A stretch of 64,000 nucleotides of DNA from Mugil cephalus. Its lineage: Eukaryota; Chordata; Actinopteri; Mugiliformes; Mugilidae. Both the position numbers and the translations under genes were made by a program. The notes beneath the pieces are model-generated. The model had not been told where the DNA came from. It did no database searches and worked only from the letters and a program-made list of their open reading frames with translations. The DNA is taken from contig NC_061771.1 of the NCBI RefSeq assembly GCF_022458985.1, positions 14,361,001-14,425,000 of the forward strand, read 5' to 3'. Shown here piece after piece: positions 22,601-39,330 of the stretch. How positions within the stretch are numbered: position 1 is the first letter of the stretch; each line of letters begins with the position of its first letter.

Positions 22601-25600
22601 ACACCCTCTGCTGAGCCTCTGACAAACTACATATGTTTGATTTGTTTTATTTGCGCCTCTCAGTGCTGACCTACAGAACTGGCTGCCTATCTGCTGGAGA
22701 TAAAGGTAGTGTTATGTTTCAACACAAAACAATTCTGAATCAGAATTACTTTATCGATCCCAGGGGGAAATCACACACACACACACAGCACTTCTCGTTT
22801 TCCATCACTTCCCCACACACGCAGTCGCACTCAGCTGCAGGTTACCTGTGGAGAAGGCCATGCCCAAGCATGTGGTGAAGCCCGTGATGGCCAGGATGTC
22901 GTCGAAGCTGCCCGCGGCCATCAGCAGGGTGGGGATCCCCTGCTCCACGCCGTAGCCGTCCTTCTGCAGCAGCAGCATGGAGGGAACCACCACCGCCGGA
23001 GACACGGCGCCCAGCACGAACCTGCGATGTGGAGACGACGTTCGTTCATTCACAAACAACGGAACCGGCCTTTGACTACACTTAACTACAGCTGGGATCA
23101 CATTTGGTAACATGAAAGCAGTTGTTGAATGAAACCACCGTCGTGTCGAACTTAACTGCAAACACAGTCATTTTTTTTAATTCTTATTTCTAAGTTAAAT
23201 AATAGAAGATTGTTACACTTTTAAGGCAGTGATCAGGGCTGCAGAGAAGATTTATTTCAGCCCTTATGTAATGATACCCCAAACACGTAGAAAAGAGGGG
23301 GAACAGGCCATGTGCCGCTCCTTTGCAAGAAACTAGTGGCTTATGATCATCATAATCGTATAGGTCTATTTGTGCTGAAGAAGCAGAAACATACAGCTCC
23401 TACTTTGGAGTTATGTTCTGTGTCTGCGTGGGTTTTGTCCGGGGACGCTAGCTTCCTCCCACCGTCCCAAGACATGCTCGTTAGGTTCACTGGTGATTCT
23501 AAACTGGCCGTAGGTGCAAATGTGAATAGTTGTCTGTCTCTCTGTGTTAGCCCTACAATGACTGGAGACCTGTCCAGGGTGTAACCGGCCTCTGACAGTA
23601 ACGACAGTAACTTTCTGAGAGCGATGCATTTTTGTACTTGTAGGCACAGTGTTTTATATACTTTCATCAAGATACGACTATGACCTTGCATGTCTTATTT
23701 GTAATGCTTGACATTACACTCAACTATCTGTTGTAACACAATGTGCCGAATAGTCCACTCACTCAGCTGATAAAATAAATAAAACACTGTGACGTCAGTT
23801 TTAACTCAAGGTTAAATATTTATGTTTGTTTAAATGAAGGATTTTGAGTCAACATTTTCACTGCTGGACACCGGGACATTTTTCAAACCATCTTCAAGAG
23901 CGCCTGCATTTACAGCGTGTGAACAGACTCGGCCTCTTGTTTTCTTTGACATATTATCCGAAACCAAAACTTTGGGATGTTGGTAAAGCTCACACAGCTC
24001 AGTTTGATGGCACCAGGGAATCACTCTCATGAAAAATGTTGGGACTGAAATGGTGAACGTACTGGATTAACACTGACTCAGGAAAACACAGGACAAATCC
24101 GCCCCAATGAAATATGTGTGAGAGTAGCTCCTGGACAGGAAGCAACGCTCATTTGTTTTTAAATAGAAGATGGAGAGTTAGGCAGAAAGGACAGCGTAAA
24201 CTATTTACCCAAGGATGAAGCCCCACACCCAGGGCAACTGCATGAGGAAGTGGGAGACCAGAGCTATGGTAGAGGCCTCTACCAAGCAGGGCCCAGTGGC
24301 CACACGTAGACACACTGCTTTTAGTTTCCTCAGGGCCTGACAATGGAAACACACAATAAGGTTTAACAGGAATTCTTTAAACATGCAAAATACACTGATC
24401 AGGGATAACATTATGACCAACTTCCTAATGTTATGTAAGTCTCCTCGTGCCTTCTGTGGATGCCCTGTGGCATCTGGCAACAGAATGTTGTTAGTGGGAG
24501 CCTTTGGGTCCTATGGGTTGAGGGAAGGGCTCTCTGTGTGGATCATCCCATAGACACTTGATCATTTCGGGACCTAGTGAGTTTGGAGGTCAGGTCAACA
24601 CCTTGTGCTGTTTTTTTTTTTTTTTTTAAGTTGTTTCTAAACCATTTGTGTGTGTCTGTCTCAGGCTGCATCCTGCTGGGGTGTTATTACTATGAGTTGG
24701 GTGCGGTTGGTCTGGTTGGTCTGGTCGAGGTGGGTGGTGCATGTCTACGTAACATTCACATGAATGTCAGGTCCAAAAGTTTTCCAGCAGAACACTGCTC
24801 CAAAATGATTTACTTCTGTCGGTGGTCATAATGTTTTGGCTGACTGGTTTATATAGCAAGCATTAATAAGCAAAGTGAGGTTTCACATAATTTAACTGAA
24901 CTGAGGGAAACATCTTTAAGTGAAAATTGCATAATAGGACTTTTAAAGCCCAAATACCAAACATTTTCAGTTGCATCGTATCCAAGACTCTGACTTACTT
25001 GCTTTTACTAATATCAGAATTTGTTAAACAATTAAAGAAGATCATTTAAGGTGAGCTTCAGCTTCAAATGGTTATTGTTTTGGAGAAAGTGACAAATATA
25101 TATTTAAAATGTCATTTGAATATATCTCAGAAGGTCACATAGGGGTTAAGACATATTTACGGCTCCTTGAACATTTCTGTATGCAGATGCTAAGCTATAA
25201 TCAAAGAGCATGTAGTTTACCGTGGGATCCAAACCCAGGCCAGCTCTGGCCAGGATGACAGCCAGAGCAATGTTCCTCAGTGAAGCAGACCATTTGAAGT
25301 CAATGTAAACTCCATCTGTTACTACTGGGATGTTCCTCAGCATGAAACCCATCAGCAGCATCCCTGCAGCACAGCAGAGGGGGAGAAAGGGGAAAGGTGA
25401 TCATTTTTACCTCATGGTACTGTTTATTCTTCAGGGCTGGGCACTCACGAGGCGACAGAGTGAGAACAGTGTTCTCTTGTTGCTTTTGAAACAGTTAGCG
25501 TGGATTGTGAATATAACAACACCCGCTCTAAAATTTCATTTGACCGTCGCTCTGCTAAAACGTAACTAAGAATTTACACAATGTGACCTATTAAATTTGG

Positions 25601-25839
25601 CAGAATGGACTAAGAATGTACAACAGAGAAATCATGTGAGCTATGGCAGGAAAAAAAACTGGGACAGAGGACTTTAAACTTCCAAACTTATGACTTAAGG
25701 CCTTATGGCCTGAGGGACAAACAGCCTCCTAAACCTGTCCATGGAGCAGGACAGAGACAGCAGCCTGTCACTGAACCAGCTTCTCTGCCTGACTATGGAG
25801 TTGAGTGGAGGTAAACCAAGCTTTTGAAGACTGACCCAG

Positions 25840-25910
<71 letters not shown>

Positions 25911-27953
25911 AACTCATAGCTGAACTTTGGTTTTGGCTTTCAATGTGTATAAGGAGTGGCTCAAGTCTCCTTGATTCTTATCAATTAGGGGATACAAGAT
26001 GCAAGTCTATGTTCTGCACAGAGTACAGGAAAAGTTGGTGCACTTAATATATGTTGTTCATTTTTTTTAAACCGAAAAGATATAAATACAAGAGAGATGT
26101 TTAACCTATTTCCACAACTGGCATTTGCTCCCAACAATCACCCAGAATGAACTTATCACATCAATACCATAAAGTAAAATCACAGCATTCTCTGTCTTAC
26201 CGAGGAGTGGGGGGAATGGAGGAAGTTTGGGCAGCCGGATGAGTGCCACCAATTTGCCACCGATGAGTGCACTGATGAAAAGTACTGTGATGCCGAACAG
26301 GTTTCCTCCTGGAAGACATTGTTCTTCTGTGATAGACCAAACCACCCCAAAGAGCACAGCTGCCAAAAGGACTGGAGAAGACAGAGGAGAAGGACTTAGG
26401 TAACATAAGCGAGGCATGCAGTATGCCACCATAGTGTGTGATCATGTTGCTATAGGCATTACAAGTAGTATGTCAAATAATATGTCAAATATGGACAGTA
26501 TGTGTCACTTTGGGTTAGGGTTAATTACCTTTGGTAATTAAAGAGGCGAAAAGCCCTCTTGGTGGACACGGGCAAAATCTGCGGAGCAGAGGACAACAGA
26601 CCACTGGTGGGTCTGTGTTGGTGCCAGCGTCCACCACAGGGTTGCGAGGAATAAAATAGGTGGTCTCCTCTGTTACATTTGGAGTTGAGCAGCGCCGCAC
26701 CACCACCTGGATTTGGTTCACATTTAGGTGCTTTAAAGGAAAGGTAAGGACATGGAGAAGTCAGTGGTCACGTTCATGAATGTTTAGGAATGTGCACACT
26801 AGATATAAATATTCCAAGAATCAGAGGCTTAGACGATACAATAGCAAGCTTACAATAGCGAGCTTAACTATATTTCTTGACAGAGCCCAGGCCCCACTGA
26901 TAAAGTTTTGCAATATTCCCACATTTTAAATATTAGTAACTGGGAAACAGTAGCGACATGCACTGAAAGAAATGCTGTATTAAGTTGCTTCTAATGTGAA
27001 GAGATGCAAACCAACAATAAAAGCCTTTATTGATCATTCATATCATTGGCTTAAGCACAAGCTGAGTTTTATTATAAAGTAGTTAATGTAAATGCATGCT
27101 TAATAGTGAGCTTAGCACTTACTGTTATTGTTCATCAAAAATGAATCTACAAAATGAAACAACGGTCAATTTTTTTGACACAGGATCTGTTGGAAATACT
27201 GCAGAGAATAATGGAAACAGAAGGAGCAGCCACACTGAGCTGTTAGAAGAAGAGCTCAAGGTAAACAACTTCACTGTGTCCTACAGTTTGTGGACTCCTG
27301 TCATGTCCAGCAAGAAAAAAAAGACAGTAGATGCTCACAGAATGATGACAAAATATTTCCTGTCTTCTTTATCGGTATGGTGACACAGAGGAACGTAATA
27401 GCAGAAGATTAAAAACCATTGAACTCTTGGCAAACAACACAGGGAAGATATGAACTTGCCGTGGGCTGATAACAGGCTCCAGTACACCCTCTCCTCTGTC
27501 ATATAACTCAGGTGGGTAATGTCGGCTCAAAGTTCTGACTTCTGGCCTCGTGCTGCTTTTCAGTTAATTAACTCACACAGGGAAATTACAGGAAAAAGGG
27601 CTGAATATTATGGTGGACAGTTCATTTTAACAATGCAACGACGGTTTATGCAACACGGAAGAATTAAATCAACAAGGTAGTCTAATGCAAGAGAAACCAC
27701 ACCACTCAAATCATTTATATGAGGCTTGAAATGTCTAATTTGATGAATATATTCAACACGTTTGCTAAGTTATTCAGTACAGTTCCAATATTAAACATGT
27801 AAAGAGACTGATTATTACCTCCACATGGTTTCCTGCAGGCAATACAATTCTATCCAGCAGTGGGCTGGGTACCGGGCTGGGCACTGGACTGGGTGCTGGA
27901 CTGGGCGCAGGGCTTGGCTCTGGGGCAGCAGGTTTCTGCTGGGTGTCCTCCAT
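19678..27953 (-). CDS. slc9b2: Sodium/hydrogen exchanger 9B2 (NHA2-type Na+(Li+)/H+ antiporter)
   Basis: Electroneutral Na+(Li+)/H+ antiporter of the CPA2 branch, acting in plasma membrane and organelle membranes. Twelve coding exons on the minus strand: 27953-27819, 26730-26529, 26371-26201, 25363-25221, 24336-24209, 23021-22846, 22199-22093, 21418-21269, 21141-21033, 20655-20519, 20317-20140 and 19739-19678. They total 1698 bases, or 565 residues plus stop; human SLC9B2 is 537. Exon 1 encodes a cytosolic tail with alternating PSPA/PSPV repeats, where the human tail is different. The membrane core is well conserved: CLPGGNLFG, RAGLGLD, LGAVSPAVVVPSML, and AAGSFDDILAIT with the ion-binding aspartate pair at about residues 300-301. 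PKATVQ and YGMDVLTVA follow near the end. The C-terminus is YESTL, a possible class I PDZ ligand. It could be called slc9b1 by some pipelines; no second copy is present here. Confidence 0.95.
21733..22016. mobile_element. hAT-like MITE
   Basis: Begins CAGGGTTTCTGCAGAG and ends CTGCAAAAACCCTG, which are imperfect inverted repeats. The interior has repeated CTTAAAAAG/CTTAAAT motifs typical of a common fish MITE. It lies in an slc9b2 intron between exons 22093 and 21418. No target-site duplication could be confirmed. Confidence 0.55.
22728..22790 (-). repeat. LINE 3' end with (CA)n tail
   Basis: GAATCAGAATTACTTTATCG followed by ATCCCAGGGGGAAAT is the reverse complement of the conserved 3' end of fish LINEs, and it abuts a CA run at about 22770-22787. 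Intronic to slc9b2. Confidence 0.55.
23420..23595 (+). repeat. Widespread interspersed repeat (SINE/LINE-tail type)
   Basis: The phrases CTTCCTCCCACCGTCCCAAG, GGTTCACTGGTGATTCTAAA and GACCTGTCCAGGGTGTAACC match a repeat very common in fish genomes. It is intronic to slc9b2. Family name not certain. Confidence 0.6.
24390..24852 (+). mobile_element. MITE, most complete copy of the window's four-copy family
   Basis: The left terminus TACACTGATCAGGGATAACA continues to ATTATGACC. The right terminus GGTGGTCATAATGTTTTGGC continues to TGACTGGTTTA. These are imperfect inverted repeats of about 28 bases. A T-tract at 24612-24628 and the shared block CAGGCTGCATCCTGCTGGGG lie inside. No transposase is encoded. 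It is in an slc9b2 intron. Confidence 0.65.
25690..25830 (-). repeat. LINE ORF2 tail fragment
   Basis: The minus-strand frame encodes MDRFRRLFVPQAIRP, the same C-terminal LINE motif as at 12.8 kb. It directly precedes a GAAA microsatellite and is intronic to slc9b2. Confidence 0.5.
25840..25911 (+). repeat. (GAAA)n microsatellite
   Basis: About 17 consecutive GAAA units in an slc9b2 intron; the tract is purine-only on the plus strand. Confidence 0.95.
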
Positions 27954-28239
27954 GGTAGTTGTCTACAGTCTTTCTGGTCCCCTAACTTCTCTGTCACAGC
28001 ACATGAAGCTTGGGGGTGGAGTTGGCCATGGATGGGGCAGCTCCTTCACTTCTGCTTCTGTGTGTCCAGCTCTGACCTCAGGTTTCTATTCATGCAACAC
28101 ATTTTTTTATCAGTAGGAGAACAAATTATTGTTTACATAATCGAAGTTAACAGGGGTGTGGATTCAGGTGTGGAAACAGACGCAGTAGGGAATGGGGGAC
28201 TTGTGCGCTTGTTAGTCTGGCTTGTTCTGTAAAAACAAC

Positions 28240-28751
28240 ACCTAAATGCTAGATGGCGCTGTGTCTTTTTTGACAGTCGGGTAAATTTGTACATCCTGCT
28301 TCCCTTTCGACATTGGCAGCTGAAACTGACAGCAAGACCCTGCGCTGTCTTGCTGTAGGTGCCAGCTACGCAAGTCCGCACAGGGTGTGCGTCAACGCAG
28401 GAGCCTCTACGTCAATTTAGCGCTGTAGTATAAATCTAACATGTAACTAAACATTCAAAATACTGCGTTATTGGGTTAACACACTAGCTTTGGTTCAAAC
28501 TATGAAAACGTGCACAACTAAACGCTACTACTGTGTTTTGACAGTTGCTTATGGCAACAGACTTTGGTTAATCCAATTGTGAATAGAGCACACTAATGGA
28601 TGCTTACAGGTTCACCATATGGCACACCGAGCTAGCGTTAGCTCAAGGAGGTTACCTAATGCAAGTAGGTTATAGTGGACCGACACCAGCCGACAACAAA
28701 CCCACCCAGCCGTCACAGGCATGCAGTTAGCTTAGTACTAGTGACTGACTT

Positions 28752-28782
<31 letters not shown>

Positions 28783-29400
28783 CTGAGGTCGCAACACACG
28801 TGTTAAACCAGACAACTGAAACCACGCAGTAATAGGCTAGTCACGAGGGTTTGACCCACGCCCCGGATAAACCCTGTCCGTATATCCATTGCCGGCAGAC
28901 AGCATGTTCTGTCATAGTAGCTAGCTTGTAGCGGTTAGCATAACCTCTAGTAGCCCACCCACACGCGTACAGCAGACAGTGTTGCCATGACATCGCGTGT
29001 CTTACAACTGCCCACCTCGACTGGAACGAATCGCCGTTAGTGAAGTCACCGCGCCGTCAACTAACGTTACACAAAAGACGCGACGGTAGACAACTCAAAG
29101 CCTCCACTAACACCGACAATTACGGTTTCGATAAGTACAGCTATTTCTTTCGTGGGTGTAACCTTAGTATAATGCGGAGATGACATTTGTCCGATATTGG
29201 ATGTAGAGCCGGTAGCCGAACGCGTCCTGCGTAACGTTACTTCCTGCTACCAGCTGTCAGTCACCTCAATCCGCTCCCATTCAAAAGCACGGTAGCCCGC
29301 TATGGAGACCTTTTAAACAAACCATTTAAAAGAAAAAATAAATGCTCACCGCATGTCGTAAGCATTCCCACCGCGCTAGAACAGACTGTGGCAGGGTTCC
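28240..29400 (-). promoter_or_regulatory. Putative slc9b2 5' region with a noncoding first exon
   Basis: This CpG-containing stretch lies upstream of the slc9b2 ATG exon. A plausible noncoding exon on the minus strand ends at 29349 with donor GTGAGC (29343-29348). An (ATT)n tract lies at about 28755-28783. The region is immediately downstream of the bdh2 3' end, so the slc9b2 promoter sits in the 0.5 kb between two head-to-tail genes. The promoter assignment is inference from position and composition. Confidence 0.35.
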
Positions 29401-29734
29401 TGGCAAGTCCTGTGGCTGATACACCAGCTGGGAAGCGGGAATGAGGCGGATTAGTGATGGGCAAGCAAGTATGTAGCTCAACAGAGTGCTGCTTGGGTCA
29501 CTTAGCTTCAATGGAAAACTCCCCCCCACCCCACTGCATTGGTGAAAGAGTTACTCAATTAGATACTTACACAGACCTAATTGTAAAGATACGTGTGTAT
29601 TCAGATATTAAACAAATATGCTGCATTTGTGATTTTATTGCAAGATTTCTCAACATTTTTAGTGTATTCATATTTTAGGACGGCAAAAAAAAAAGCATGT
29701 TAGACACAGCAAAAATACACAACTCAAAAAGAGA

Positions 29735-29814
29735 TTTATTTCAATTGTGCACACTTTATTTGAATTTAGGGTTTTGCATTAAAAAAAAAAAGATTCCTTC
29801 CACGGCTTTTTTCA
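29735..29814 (-). other. bdh2 3' UTR with poly(A) signals
   Basis: On the minus strand the stop is followed by a very short, A/T-rich trailer with AATAAA hexamers at 29755-29760 and 29735-29740. A 3' UTR of roughly 80-100 bases is implied. No CAGTGN loop with flanking complementary stems, the signature of an iron-responsive element, is visible in it. Confidence 0.55.
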
Positions 29815-35331
<5,517 letters not shown>

Positions 35332-35575
35332 AGTGCACCTTTCACTGAAGCTGCGAACAAAGCAACAAACAAAAATAGAGTATGTGGAGCAACCCCAACA
35401 GACTTGATTTAATTATTACTGTTCACTATCTAAAACATAAAAAATACCCTAATGAGTATTTACAAATGTGCATATAAGAGATAATTTTAGCTGGAAGTCT
35501 GCAGTAGCATTCAACATGCATCCCCTTTATTGTAATACATTTCAAATGTTCACATTTTGATTTATTATTTCAAAC

Positions 35576-35730
35576 TATAGACTGTATGTAAATATGGACA
35601 ATGTGTCCCCACCCCCTTGCACTGGCCAAGCTGACGCTACTTTCCCGGGGTTACAGCGCCATCTTGCGAGTTCTCATCTTCTGAGAGTGGAGCCACGATA
35701 TCAATGATCTGATCACGCTTCCTCCATATA
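35576..35730. repeat. Interspersed repeat (ATAGACTGTATGTAAATATGG type)
   Basis: The opening phrase and the GCGCCATCTTGCGAGTTC core resemble a short repeat common in teleosts. It is in the bdh2 5' intron, and boundaries are uncertain. Confidence 0.4.
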
Positions 35731-35845
35731 GAGTGTCTCATAGTGGAGTGAATTAATAAATATACATGAGCCAGTTTGGGCAATATTCATTTGGTTTTGC
35801 GAGGTTTATTTGAAATCCTGTTGACTGAACAGACTTCTCTTGAGC
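35731..35845 (+). repeat. Direct repeat, copy 1 (second copy at 37598-37708)
   Basis: About 110 bases from GAGTGTCTCATAGTGGAGTG to CTGTTGACTGAACAGACTT recur 1.87 kb downstream with roughly ten differences. The intervening DNA holds a hAT MITE and a copy of the four-copy MITE. Confidence 0.8.
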
Positions 35846-35945
35846 TTATGACCTATACTGCTGCCAGACACCAGGGGGGGCTGTACTTGCTTTGCTTCAT
35901 TTTTAAAGAGCTGTTCCTCCTTCCATATTTATTTAGAATTGATGA

Positions 35946-36485
35946 CAGGGGTCGGCATCCCGCGGCTCCGGAGCCACGTGCTCCCTCTGCTGCGGCTCTA
36001 TGTCAGTTGTTCACTTTTTCACGCTAACTGCCTCGGCAACTACTCACTCAATAGTGAACAAGCGAGAGTACACAACAACTGAATGACATTGAATGCCACA
36101 CCACACTCATGGTTGTAAAGTTAAACAAAAAAAATTAACTTCCACAGTGCATTGCAGCACACATACTCCTTGCTATTGAGTATTAAATTCAAATGTATTT
36201 TATTTTAGTTCGATAAACTTTTCAACCACAGGTTAGCCAAACTGGGACAAATCCCTGTTATGTATGCATAAATACAATTTAGTTTTCTCTGTAGCAGTCC
36301 TTTCATTTCACAAATGCAACACACTATAGTTTTTTTATACATAGGCCTAGCATAGAGGTAAAAATGATACATGCAGTGTTATCTCCATTTTAGATGTCAA
36401 AGGGGTTTTGTGGCTCCCAGTGTTTTCTTTTCTGTTGGAAATGGGTCCAAATGGCTCTTTGAGTGTTGAAGGTCGCCGACCCCTG
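35946..36485. mobile_element. hAT-type nonautonomous element
   Basis: The ends CAGGGGTCGGCATCCCGCGG and GAAGGTCGCCGACCCCTG are imperfect inverted repeats. The subterminal phrases CTCCGGAGCCACGTG and GGCTCTTTGAGTGTTGAAGG are characteristic of fish hAT elements. No transposase ORF is present. An 8-bp target duplication is not clear. Confidence 0.7.
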
Positions 36486-37364
36486 GTCTATGATTAAAGC
36501 CTGTAACAGTATTTCTTAGATTTCGAGTATAATTATTGTTTGTTACTTTTTCAGACCGCAGGAAACACAAACACAGCACAGAGAAACAGAACAATGAATA
36601 TCTACAAAACATGCAGGGGGACCACAATTTGTTTTTTAATGACAATGCGCACAAACATCCATATTTATTTCAGGGCTATCTGACCAAGAAGGACAATGAT
36701 AGAGAGTACTTCGAATCGAAAATATAAAAATAGTTTTCTGTTTGCCATTTAATTCTACATGCATTCATGCGTAGTTTTAAAGTCTTCAGTATTAATCTAC
36801 CATGTAGAAAATAAGCATTATCCATGAAGGGAGTTGTGTTTTGTTTTTCTGTTTCTTTTTTGTGACTTGTTTGCCCTTATATTTGGTGTTTTAATTTAAT
36901 GTCTAAGTGGGGTTAAAAATAAATAGCAATTGCTCATTTTCGGTTAGAGATCTTCAGCCTTGAACACCGGCCACTTTTCAAATGCATGCTGACAACTTGC
37001 TATTGAAGTCTGGCACACAGAACAGTTTAAGTGGAGACTTATTTAAGATTTTGCCTGTTACTTGTGTTTGTTCTTTTGAGAGGTGCTCTACACATAAAGC
37101 TAGTTGAGAATATTTTGAGGCCAATTAAAGTTTGGCTTGCGAACAATGTAGTTCTAAAGACACAGGGGAAAAAAAATGGAGCCAAAACTTTTCAAAGAGG
37201 GAAATCAACCCAAATGAATGTCAAATACATTGACTTAAAATCAAACTCTGGGAAGTGCAACTCCAATCTTCAATACACCCCCTTTAACATTTAATTTAGT
37301 CCCATCACTCAGTGACCAATCGGAGCAGAATTAAGAAGAATTGTTTTATGGCCTTGGTGAAGCT

Positions 37365-37495
37365 ACAGCAGTGGAGTTTGTTCTTTGTGCTGTTTTTCAT
37401 GTTTTTTTAGTTGTTCCTAAAGTGTTTTTGTGTGTGTGTCTGTGTCAGGCTGCATCCTGCTGTGGATGGCTGCTGTCATCAAAGGGTACCAACAG
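37365..37495 (+). mobile_element. MITE fragment (four-copy family)
   Basis: Shares TTAGTTGTTCCTAAAGTGTT and CAGGCTGCATCCTGCTG with the 24.4 and 31.4 kb copies. It is truncated on both sides and lies just before direct repeat copy 2. Confidence 0.5.
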
Positions 37496-37597
37496 GAGGC
37501 TGTTTGTTTGGATGATGTTTCAACTATTTGCGCTCTTCCTTTATACTGTTTGTAGGCTCCGACTGATGCTCAAAAGTACTTAGATATCTTGTAAAAT

Positions 37598-37708
37598 GGA
37601 GTGTCTAATAGTGGAATGAATTAATAAATATACAGAAGCCAGTTTGGGTAACATTCATTTGATTTTACAAGGTTTATTTTGAAATCCTGTTGACTGAACA
37701 GACTTGTA
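37598..37708 (+). repeat. Direct repeat, copy 2
   Basis: Partner of 35731-35845, reading from GAGTGTCTAATAGTGGAATG to CTGTTGACTGAACAGACTT. Confidence 0.8.
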
Positions 37709-38340
37709 GTAACTTTTCCACACTGTTTGTGTCTGGTACCATTAAAAGTATGCCATATAAGCAAGTCTTCTTTGAAGTGCATCCATGTACTCAACTATCC
37801 CTAATTGCTTTGAGTGTGAAATAAGAAAATATTATATGTCACAGTTAAGTTCTGCTGTAAGCAGTGTCACTTTTCTGCGACTTCTTCTTCTTATTATTAT
37901 TGATTTATGAACCTTTAAAGGTCTAAATAATAGCTTTGGCTAAACAGCAGTGTTGTCGTGCAGTACAATAACAGCGAGCAGATTTTAAGGGGTTTGTTTT
38001 GACGTTTATAATTGCAATGGATTTACATAATTGAACTGTGTGAACAAATGCTGCAGCGGCGTGTCCTCAAGTGTATTCATGTACTGCATAAATCTGTTTT
38101 TAACGTTGCACATAGCCATTTTTACCAACTCTATTCGCTACAACGTGAGGAAGACACGTCGTAGATTGCACTCATTACAACAGTCATATATGAAGTTACA
38201 CAAACACTAACCTTGAGCAGAAAAGTTAGGTTCAAGCTTGCGAAAACTACTTCTGGGAACTCACCACTCTCTCCGGCTGCAGCGCAGTGAAGTCAAAGAG
38301 CAGCGAAGCGAGACACGTGACCAACATCGTGCGCCGCTAT

Positions 38341-39330
38341 TGGTTTGAGACGAGGAAGTGCGCGTGACAGCGACAGGTGACCAGGATCCCCGAACTGCGC
38401 ATGAGCAGACAATTTCTCCTTTTATATGAGAATATAAACGCCACAAAATTATCAAAATAGTCATTCGTATTATTACGAATTAGCCTACATATAGCCTTGA
38501 TTTCAACTTTGAAAATATAAACTAAATAAATTGAAAACAACAAAAACACTTATAAACATATGTCTGCTTATTCAAGAATACAGAAAACAAGAAAGTGCAA
38601 AACATAACTCCTTCCCTCAACAGTCCTGGGTTCATCAGAAACTGTTGTGTTTCTCTTGTCTGTGGAGTAGACCAGATGTAAACAGTCAACAGATTTCCCT
38701 CACTTCTTTTTCCAAGTGTACTTCTTGTTACTCGCTTTTGGAGGAGGACGTGGTGCAGTCCCGGGTGCAGTGGACATTTTTAAAAGGCGCGTATTATTTA
38801 TTATTTATTTGAACAGCATCTGTCTCTGGGCAACCGTGACAGCGCCACACGCACAACAAAGTACTACCACAACGTAGTATTTCCCGTTTTATTTTGCTCA
38901 TTATTGTTAGATTTAGTGTATATGTGTGAGACAGACACATGTATTGGACATTTATGGAAAATACGGCACAAATCGCGTCCTGTATCGGTTCAATACGGGA
39001 CGAGACATTTAATTGCAAAATAAAGGACGATTCCGTTTTTTACGGGACCGGTGGCAACCCCAGTTGTTATTAACTATACGTTATATTTTGATTATTAGAT
39101 ATAATACTATGAGCAGACTAAAGTAAGTACAATTAAACGAATAAATGAATCCATGCGGAAATCCATGGTATTTTTTATAACGTTGACAAGTTACGCTCCG
39201 AAAACACTGTTATAATGGTGAAAAATTATGCAGAATGTGGCTGAAATACGATCACGAGTAATTGTTAAGAGTTACATGTGAAAGGCAATTGCAATCGTTC
39301 TATAGGGCGTCTGCGTATTAATGTCTATGA
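38341..39330. other. Intergenic region, bdh2 to repeat-protein gene
   Basis: A/T-rich DNA without a supported exon. The gene on the left (bdh2) points away, so this is a divergent spacer. Short ORFs here have no recognisable similarity. Confidence 0.5.

Larger units (their letters stand above)
35332..38340 (-). promoter_or_regulatory. Putative bdh2 5' UTR exons, intron and promoter
   Basis: The bdh2 ATG exon appears to begin at 35350, where a minus-strand acceptor (GTTCGCAG) lies at 35351-35358. A matching noncoding first exon is suggested at about 38265-38300, ending with donor GTGAGTTCC (38256-38264). Upstream of it on the minus strand are an E-box (CACGTG, about 38313) and an inverted CCAAT box (about 38337), with local CpG enrichment. 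The intervening 2.9 kb holds repeats that are listed separately. Inferred from splice motifs and position. Confidence 0.4.
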
